Positions 58,691 through 64,000 of a stretch of DNA of 64,000 nt are shown here, in pieces. The first letter of the stretch is position 1, and each line of letters starts with the position of its first letter. Source of the stretch: Hymenobacter ruricola (GTDB lineage Bacteria; Bacteroidota; Bacteroidia; Cytophagales; Hymenobacteraceae); NCBI RefSeq assembly GCF_015694525.1, contig NZ_JADQDM010000013.1, positions 62,001 to 126,000 of the forward strand, written 5' to 3'. The notes under the pieces were generated by a model. It was not told the origin of the DNA. It saw only the letters and a program-made list of their open reading frames with translations, and ran no database searches. The position numbers were made by a program, and so were the translations under genes.

Positions 58691-59992
58691 CTATTTTTCT
58701 ATTTGTAACTGTTCGCGTTTTACTACCTGGCCGCCGCGCAGGATGTGCACGAAGTAGAGGCCGGCCGGGAGCTTTTCGGTGTGCAGGCGCAGGGTGGTTT
58801 CGGCGCCGCGGCTGGCCTGCTCGGCGCGGGGCCGGCCGGTGGCGTCGTAGAGGCGCACCGTGACGGGGCGGGCGGCGTCGGCATCTTCGATATGCACGTC
58901 CACGGTTTCGCGGGCGGGGTTGGGGTAGAGCGTGGCCGAGCGAGCGGCTTGCAACCCGTTGTCGCCACAGGGCGTGATGACGTTCAGGGCGCTGATGTCG
59001 GAAGTGCCGCAGCCGTTGGTGGCGGTGATTTCGATGTGGCCTACCAGACCGCCCGTCCGACCGGTGCGCACGGCGTAGGTCCCGCTAGAGGAAACCCCCG
59101 TGCCAATCAGCGATAAGGCCCCGGTGACGCTGATTGCGTAAGTTGCCTGCGGGTCGAAGTTGTCGATGCGGCACACCTTTGTGACGGGGCCGCAATCGGT
59201 GCCCCAGTTTGGCCCTTGCGTGGCCGGGCTGGCGGGCGGGCCCACCGCCACGTCTTTAAACAAGGAAATTGGCGCACACCCCGCGCTGATGGTCAACTGA
59301 ACGATGCCCAGGCCGTTCGAGGCATTGCTGGTTTGAAACGTTGGGCCCGTGCCGTTGGCCACGGTAAACAAAGTAGCCGGCGTGGCCGTCCAGGTGTAGG
59401 TGTAGCGCGGGTCCTGCAAGGGGCTGGTGAACGTGGAGGGGCCACACACCGTGACCGGACCGGCAATGGTCTTTCCGTCGGCGAGCGAGCATTCCGTCGC
59501 GCAGGTCAATGAAATATTGGCCGCCAGGTTGTTTTCCATCTCGTTGAACATCCACTGCGCTTGCCGGCCGGGAAACCGGGGATGCTCGAAGTTGTAAGCG
59601 GCTTGCCCCGTGTTCGGGCTCGTGTAGGGCCCTTGCGCAATGAAGCTCACGGGCAACGGTTGGCTGGGGCCGGTGGTCACGTTGCTGATGTAGCTGGCCC
59701 GCGTGGTGATGTTGTCGAACTGGGGCACGTCGAGGGCGCTGGCCGTGGGCACAAAGCAAAAATTATCGGCCAGTGCGGCGTAGGACTCATAGCCGAACAC
59801 GGGCAAGGGAAACCACCACCACGTGCCGAAGGCGGTGCCCGTGGCAATGTCTATTTGCCCTTTTATGCGCTGGGTGCCGCCTGGCAAGCCGTCCCAGGCA
59901 ATGGGGTTGTTGGGCGGCGACTGGTAGTCCCAGCGGGTGAGGTAGATTTTGGTGCTAAACACCAGCACCCGTACCTGCTGCCACACCCGCAA
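58691..59992 (-). CDS. T9SS cargo protein, 3' part of a frameshifted gene
   Basis: 433 codons counted from a TTG at 59992, but the real start is in the previous part (59955-60719). The protein has GPVTVCGPSTFTSPLQDPRYTYTWTATP-type PKD/Ig-like segments and ends in a type A T9SS sorting domain: SATLYPNPARETVDVHIED, VTVRLYDATGRPRAEQASRG and LPAGLYFVHILRGGQVVKREQLQIEK. Removing one C from the run of five at 60008-60012 joins the frames into VTYNIPWERRGLRVWQQVRV. It is the last gene of the cluster and has its own terminator. Confidence 0.8.
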   Translation of the reverse strand: MRVWQQVRVLVFSTKIYLTRWDYQSPPNNPIAWDGLPGGTQRIKGQIDIATGTAFGTWWWFPLPVFGYESYAALADNFCFVPTASALDVPQFDNITTRASYISNVTTGPSQPLPVSFIAQGPYTSPNTGQAAYNFEHPRFPGRQAQWMFNEMENNLAANISLTCATECSLADGKTIAGPVTVCGPSTFTSPLQDPRYTYTWTATPATLFTVANGTGPTFQTSNASNGLGIVQLTISAGCAPISLFKDVAVGPPASPATQGPNWGTDCGPVTKVCRIDNFDPQATYAISVTGALSLIGTGVSSSGTYAVRTGRTGGLVGHIEITATNGCGTSDISALNVITPCGDNGLQAARSATLYPNPARETVDVHIEDADAARPVTVRLYDATGRPRAEQASRGAETTLRLHTEKLPAGLYFVHILRGGQVVKREQLQIEK

Positions 59993-60719
59993 GCCGCGCC
60001 GTTCCCAGGGGGATGTTGTAGGTGACGCGCACCTTCACGCGCTTGGTGCCCGCCGTGGCGTAGCTGGCCGCCAGGGGCTGGCCCCAGGTGGCGGGCAGGT
60101 AGCCGCGGCCGTCGCCGAAGTCGAGGCTGAGGCTGCGCAGGCTGCCGCCCCCGCTTTGCACGTGCAGGGCCTGCGTGAAGACAAACGACACGTTGCCGGT
60201 GGGGGCCGTGCTGCGCGCCGGGGCGGCGGCAAACACGGTGCGCACCCGGTAGGGGCTTTGCGTGCGGCCGGGCACGTCGAAGAGCTGGTCGTTTTGCCCG
60301 GTGAGCAGCCCGGCGGTCACGGCGTCGGGCCGCAGGGTGGCGTAGTCGAGGCGCTGCACCAGCAGCGGAATGGCCGGGCCGGCGGCTTCCTGGGCTTGCA
60401 GCGCGGTGTTGAGGTCGGGCAGCAGGGGCAGGGTGCAGGGGCCGTTGATGTTGCCGCTGAGCACGGTGCCGTAGAGCAGCCGCCACACGTCGACGGTGGT
60501 GCGGTTGGAGTCCTGCAGCGTGCCGGCAAACAGGCGCAGGGGCGCAAAGCGGGCGCCGTATTCTTCCAGGTAGGGCGTGGGCACCTGAGTTTTGTCGACG
60601 TTGGCAAACATATTATCCAGGTACAGCCGCACCGAGTCGAGGGGCGGGGCGCTCTGGGCGGCCACGCGGCCCAGGGCCAGCAGCCAGCAGCACAGCAACA
60701 AGAGGGTAGTCTTTTTCAT
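59955..60719 (-). CDS. T9SS cargo protein, 5' part of a frameshifted gene
   Basis: 254 codons. MKKTTLLLLCCWLLALGRVAAQ is a signal peptide. VRLYLDNMFANVDKTQVPTPYLEEYG and SLSLDFGDGRGYLPATWGQP (a PKD-like D-F-G-D-G segment) are seen, then the frame ends at a TAG shortly after TYNIPLG. The reading continues in a second frame (58691-59992) after a shift near 60010. The whole would be about 676 residues of secreted cargo without a recognised catalytic domain. I report both parts since an assembly error or a true mutation cannot be told apart here. Confidence 0.8.
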   Translation of the reverse strand: MKKTTLLLLCCWLLALGRVAAQSAPPLDSVRLYLDNMFANVDKTQVPTPYLEEYGARFAPLRLFAGTLQDSNRTTVDVWRLLYGTVLSGNINGPCTLPLLPDLNTALQAQEAAGPAIPLLVQRLDYATLRPDAVTAGLLTGQNDQLFDVPGRTQSPYRVRTVFAAAPARSTAPTGNVSFVFTQALHVQSGGGSLRSLSLDFGDGRGYLPATWGQPLAASYATAGTKRVKVRVTYNIPLGTARLAGVAAGTGAGV

Positions 60720-60750
60720 ACGCGTTAGGGAAAAGGGTGAAAAGAATGGC

Positions 60751-61314
60751 TTAGAACTTGGCGTCGAAGCGGCCTTGCGTAATGCGCAGCGTGTCGCAGC
60801 CGGCACGGGCAATAGTTGCGTTAAAGGTTCCGGCTATTATTCGGCTATTGACGTCTAATCGCGTGATGAGTAAGGTTGCTTTCCGGTAAGTCACGTCGCG
60901 GCTATCATACATAAACCCACAAGGTGCTGGCCCACCACTCGAATAAAGCACTTCCCCGATACCTGTACCTAAATTCAGGGAATAGCTGCCTTCTGCCTTG
61001 ATGGGGGCAGCATCTATACTTAGATATTTTGTGAGCCCACCACCTTCTGTTCTATAGGTTTCAATCACAATTGACCCTCCTCTAAATCCCGGGTCATATG
61101 TAATTCCAAGGTTGTTGGTACCCGTGTTCCCTTGTGGGGTATACACCTGCCCGTTGACGAGGCAGCCGAAGGTGCCGGCGCCGGTCTGGGTGGCGGGCGG
61201 GAGCTGGGCGGCCGGGTCCTGGGGCGTGGGGTCGTTTTTGCACTTGCTGCACTGGGTGAGCGTGAGAAGGCACAGGTACAGCAGGAATTTGCGGAGGGCG
61301 AGGGAGGAAGGCAT
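60751..61314 (-). CDS. DUF6252-type lipoprotein, copy 1
   Basis: 187 residues. N-terminal MPSSLALRKFLLYLCLLTLTQCSKCKND is a lipoprotein signal with Cys22 in LTQC. The next part, DPAAQLPPATQTGAGTFGCLVNGQVYTP, is the constant DUF6252-like beginning; the middle (about 67-160) is variable and AT-rich; the end is CDTLRITQGRFDAKF. Third in transcription order of three tandem paralogues (62448, 61885, 61314), 31 bases upstream of the frameshifted cargo gene. Function unknown; members are outer-membrane or surface lipoproteins. Confidence 0.82.
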   Translation of the reverse strand: MPSSLALRKFLLYLCLLTLTQCSKCKNDPTPQDPAAQLPPATQTGAGTFGCLVNGQVYTPQGNTGTNNLGITYDPGFRGGSIVIETYRTEGGGLTKYLSIDAAPIKAEGSYSLNLGTGIGEVLYSSGGPAPCGFMYDSRDVTYRKATLLITRLDVNSRIIAGTFNATIARAGCDTLRITQGRFDAKF

Positions 61315-61324
61315 GGAAGGAGGC

Positions 61325-61885
61325 TTAGAACTTGGCGTCGAAGCGGCCTTGCGTAATGCGCAGCGTGTCGCAGCCAGGCTGGGCTGTTTTGAAATTGAAG
61401 GTACCCGAGATAATTCCGCCGCTTAAACGTGAAATAATAAGCACTCCATTCACGTAGGCACCTCTACTGCCGTCGTATTCACTGCAAGGGAAAGCTCTAC
61501 CTCTATCGAAGAAAGACGCCGACTGCTGTCCCATAGATACCAGTGAATAAGTACCCGCTTTATTTATCCCTACGCCCCCAAGAATAATCGTACGCTTGGT
61601 ACTGGCACAATCCCCGGAGCAATTGTAAGCTCTGAGGTCTAACGTGCCGCCTTGAAATGTTGGGTCATAGGTCGCGTTGAAGTTGCTAGTCCCGGTATTT
61701 TCGCTGGGGGTATACACCTGGCCGTTGACGAGGCAGCCGAAGGTGCCCGCGCCGGTCTGGGTGGCGGGCGGGAGCTGGGCGGCCGGGTCCTGGGGCACGG
61801 GGTCGTTTTTGCACGTGCTGCACTGGGTGAGCGTGAGAAGGCACAGGTAGAGGAACAGCTTGCGGAGGGCGAGGGAGGAAGGCAT
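61325..61885 (-). CDS. DUF6252-type lipoprotein, copy 2
   Basis: 186 residues. Starts MPSSLALRKLFLYLCLLTLTQCSTCKND (lipobox LTQC) with the same following DPAAQLPPATQTGAGTFGCLVNGQVYTP and the same C-terminal CDTLRITQGRFDAKF as its neighbours. The centre (about 67-160) differs almost wholly: SENTGTSNFNATYDPTFQGGTLDLRAYNCSGDCASTKRTIILGGVG. It is separated from copy 1 by 10 bases and from copy 3 by 11, so the three are one transcript. Confidence 0.82.
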   Translation of the reverse strand: MPSSLALRKLFLYLCLLTLTQCSTCKNDPVPQDPAAQLPPATQTGAGTFGCLVNGQVYTPSENTGTSNFNATYDPTFQGGTLDLRAYNCSGDCASTKRTIILGGVGINKAGTYSLVSMGQQSASFFDRGRAFPCSEYDGSRGAYVNGVLIISRLSGGIISGTFNFKTAQPGCDTLRITQGRFDAKF

Positions 61886-61896
61886 GAGAAGGAGGC

Positions 61897-62448
61897 TTAG
61901 AACTTGGCGTCGAAGCGGCCTTGCGTGATGCGCAGCGTGTCGCAGCCGGCTTGCAGCAGCTTGAAGGAGAACGTGCCCGACACGACCCCATTGCGGGTGT
62001 CGAACCGGGTGATTGCCAACTGCCCCTCCCGGTAGGCCACGTCTTGGTCAGAAGTGATGAGGTTACAACCATTTAAAGCCCCTGGTGTGTCGGTATAAGT
62101 AGCGGTACATATGCCTGCGGGCCTTGCAAATGAATACACTCCAGTGCCTGTAACCGGGGCAGCTGAAATCGAGAAGTATTGCTGACGCCCATCTGCGATT
62201 CTGTAGGCTCCGATGTTCAGGTCGCCCCCCCGGAAACTCGGGTCGTATATCACATCAAAATTGCTAGAGCCAACGTTGCCTTTCGGTGTCCAAGCCAGCC
62301 CATTAATCAGGCAGCCGAAGGTGCCCGCGCCGGTCTGGGTGGCGGGCGGGAGCTGGGCGGCCGGGTCCTGGGGCGTGGGGTCGTTTTTGCACTTGCTGCA
62401 CTGGGTGAGCGTGGCCAGGCACAGGTAGAGGAACAGCTTGCGGTTCAT
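61897..62448 (-). CDS. DUF6252-type lipoprotein, copy 3
   Basis: 183 residues. The ATG at 62448 gives MNRKLFLYLCLATLTQCSKCKND with lipobox LTQC; the upstream frame has no support. The following segment is nearly the same as in the other copies (GAGTFGCLINGLAWTPKGN), the middle has a different sequence (SFRGGDLNIGAYRIADGRQQYFSISAAPVTGTGVYSF), and the end is again CDTLRITQGRFDAKF. First gene of the series in transcription order. Confidence 0.82.
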   Translation of the reverse strand: MNRKLFLYLCLATLTQCSKCKNDPTPQDPAAQLPPATQTGAGTFGCLINGLAWTPKGNVGSSNFDVIYDPSFRGGDLNIGAYRIADGRQQYFSISAAPVTGTGVYSFARPAGICTATYTDTPGALNGCNLITSDQDVAYREGQLAITRFDTRNGVVSGTFSFKLLQAGCDTLRITQGRFDAKF

Positions 62449-62801
62449 GCTATGGTGCGTTGAGGGTGGAGCGGGCATCTTTCGCCGACGAAGGAAGATA
62501 CGCCTAACGCAGGGGTAAAGCTCCACCGGATAATAAGGTGATAAAAGGACACTTCGGCCCTAAATGCGACATCGGTTTTCCGGCGTTGTCTGGGAGTCCA
62601 CTCGGCCATTGGGCCACCGGCAAGGCCCTAGCTCAACGTTCAGCCAGGTTTCTGTTGGCGAACTATCACTTTTTCCTCTCCAAAATCAGCTCGATTGCGA
62701 CATGCCTTGTCCAGCTTGCGCCGCCCACGAAAAAGCCCCAGCCACTGACGTAGCTGGGGCTTTTCAACCAGGCGGAACGGCGCGGAGCGCGGCTCTCGGC
62801 C
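62449..62801. other. Intergenic gap with a terminator
   Basis: 353 bases between the DUF6252 series start and the stop of the minus-strand gene at 62802. Apart from the hairpin at 62730-62764 I see no gene. The promoter of the lipoprotein series should lie near 62460-62530, but no exact TAnnTTTG box stands out there. Confidence 0.5.
62730..62764. terminator. Intrinsic terminator after the gene at 62802
   Basis: AAAAAGCCCCAGC and GCTGGGGCTTTT pair around a 10-base loop, with A and T runs on both sides. It lies 38 bases after the stop of the minus-strand gene. Confidence 0.88.
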
Positions 62802-64000
62802 TCAGTCTTTCACCACGCGCTGGCGCAGCACCTGGCCGGCCACGGTGGCGGTGAGGATGTAGGCGCCGGCTGGGCCGGTGGGCTGCACGTGCAGCGGCGC
62901 CGCGCCGGGCGCCACGTCCTGGCGCCACACCTCGCGGCCCAGGCCGTCGAGCAGGCGCAGGGTGGCGGTGGTGGCGGGGTGGCGCAGCTCCACGGTCAGG
63001 TCTTGGCCAAACTGCGTGGGGTAGGCGGAAAACACGGGCTCCTCGGCCTCGAAGGTGAACTGCTGGGGGCCGTAGTAGCGGGGCTCGCCGGGGGTGCGGT
63101 CGTCCTGGCGCAGGCGGTAGTAGCGGCGGCCGGCCTTGCCCTCGCGGGCATCCACGAAGCGGTAGCGGCGCGGGGCGCTGCCGGTGCCGCCGCCCTGGGC
63201 CGCCACGAAGCCGATTTCGCTAAACGTCTTGCCGTCAAGCGAGACTTCGATACCGAAGCCGCGGTTGTTCTGCTCGGTGGCGGTGGTCCAGCTCAGCACG
63301 GCGTTGCGGCCCTCGCGCTCGGCTTTAAATTCGGTGAGGCTCACCGGCAGCGGGGCAATGAAGTCGCCCAGCGTCCAGCGCGAGAAGCCGTCCACGGCGC
63401 CCAGGGTGGCGTAGCCGGTGCCAGTGGGCGTGCCCGCGCCGGCCGTGCTCACGCCCCGGGCCGCCCAGGTGGCGCCGCCGTTGGTCGACTTAAAAAAGCG
63501 CAGGTTGCCCCGGCTGATGCCGTTGAGCTCGTGGTCGAGGTAGCGCAGGGTCAGGGTCAGGTTGAGGCCGCTGAGCACGTCGGCGTCGATGTCGTAATAC
63601 CGCAGAATGCCCTGGCGGCCGCCCACGCCCACCGGCGCCGTGCCGGTGATGCGCGTCACGAAGGTGCTGCCGGGCAGCGTGGAGCCCGTGGCGGGCGTCA
63701 TTTCTAGGCCCACGCCGCCGAAGTCTTCCAGCACGCCGGCCGTGGGGGTGCGGTTCACGTCCACGCGGCCCAGCACGTAGCTGGCGTCGGTTTCCACGAG
63801 GTTGGCCAGACGGTCGAGGGTCAGGGCGTAGCGGCTGCCGGTGGCCAGCACGCCGCTGAGCATCTGCACGCCGTTGTACACGGTGGCGTTGCCGGTGAGG
63901 GTTTTGGTGCCCGCGCCGTTCACTTCCAGGTTGAAGTAGAGGCCGCCGCTCACGGTTTGGGGACCGTTGCCGGTCAGCTTCACCTTGCCCGTGGAGCAGG
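62802..64000 (-). CDS. T9SS cargo protein (5' end beyond the window)
   Basis: At least 399 codons, open to the window edge; the GTG at 63983 is not a real start since the frame continues (C-S-T-G-K before it). The visible N-terminal part is a beta-rich repeat (LTGNATVYNGVQMLSGVLATGSRYALTL), of the kind found in autotransporter/adhesin-like Bacteroidota surface proteins. Then LSWTTATEQNNRGFGIEVSLDGKTF and RYYRLRQDDRTPGEPRYYGPQQFTF form a common domain preceding the sorting signal, and the end (FSAYPTQFGQDLTVELRH, LRLLDGLGREVWRQDV, AGAYILTATVAGQVLRQRVVKD) is a type A T9SS sorting domain. Substrate or ligand unknown. Confidence 0.85.
   Translation of the reverse strand, partial: CSTGKVKLTGNGPQTVSGGLYFNLEVNGAGTKTLTGNATVYNGVQMLSGVLATGSRYALTLDRLANLVETDASYVLGRVDVNRTPTAGVLEDFGGVGLEMTPATGSTLPGSTFVTRITGTAPVGVGGRQGILRYYDIDADVLSGLNLTLTLRYLDHELNGISRGNLRFFKSTNGGATWAARGVSTAGAGTPTGTGYATLGAVDGFSRWTLGDFIAPLPVSLTEFKAEREGRNAVLSWTTATEQNNRGFGIEVSLDGKTFSEIGFVAAQGGGTGSAPRRYRFVDAREGKAGRRYYRLRQDDRTPGEPRYYGPQQFTFEAEEPVFSAYPTQFGQDLTVELRHPATTATLRLLDGLGREVWRQDVAPGAAPLHVQPTGPAGAYILTATVAGQVLRQRVVKD

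Overview
The window looks like a chromosomal segment from a GC-rich member of the Bacteroidota, most like Hymenobacter and relatives (order Cytophagales). The grounds are: GC-rich, Ala/Pro-rich coding sequence; type IX secretion (T9SS) C-terminal sorting domains; a complete Bacteroidota-style curli locus; promoters of the TTG-N19..21-TAnnTTTG type; weak Shine-Dalgarno signals; and CrtD/CruF carotenoid genes. There is no rRNA, tRNA, prophage, insertion sequence or CRISPR array that I can support.

Layout. 1-5400 (minus) holds a low-GC secreted family 16 glycoside hydrolase cut by the window edge, then a GT39-type membrane glycosyltransferase and a Wzx-like flippase that probably form one unit. 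5548-19765 is largely housekeeping: enoyl-CoA hydratase, mscL, infB, nusA and rimP (one operon, with a terminator-like hairpin in the rimP leader), a DUF2911 protein, selD, rbfA, a methyltransferase and a LolC/E-type permease. 19886-22864 is a SNF2-family helicase. 23132-33181 is a curli (type VIII secretion) locus in the order csgE, csgF, csgG (with an added beta-barrel-like C-terminus), two near-duplicate curlin genes, a csgB-like gene, a CsgC/CsgH-like chaperone, a lipoprotein with a TolB-like propeller and an OmpA-family protein.

33322-44000 carries small enzymes (SRPBCC, GNAT, rlmI-like), a prohibitin-like protein, the carotenoid pair crtD-cruF with a TetR regulator, an M28 peptidase and an uncharacterised HEMSH-motif protein. 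44141-57698 carries a GapN-like dehydrogenase, a transglutaminase-like protein, a ChaN/EreA-like protein, an M13 peptidase, a TPR histidine kinase, rpiB, tatC, glyA, and a sigma factor with an anti-sigma-like TPR partner. 58092-64000 (minus) holds an unknown protein, a frameshifted T9SS cargo gene, three tandem mosaic DUF6252-type lipoproteins, and a T9SS cargo protein that runs off the edge.

The most unusual material is non-coding. Two tandem arrays with the same 21-base period, both degenerate, lie directly after stop codons: 45795-45962 after gapN, and 57833-58092 after the unknown gene at 58092. The second is made of short dyads built from two kinds of half-site. Eleven long REP-like palindromes occupy intergenic gaps, ten of them between 33 and 57 kb, and several other inverted-repeat families are present, one of which supplies the stop codons of two convergent genes.
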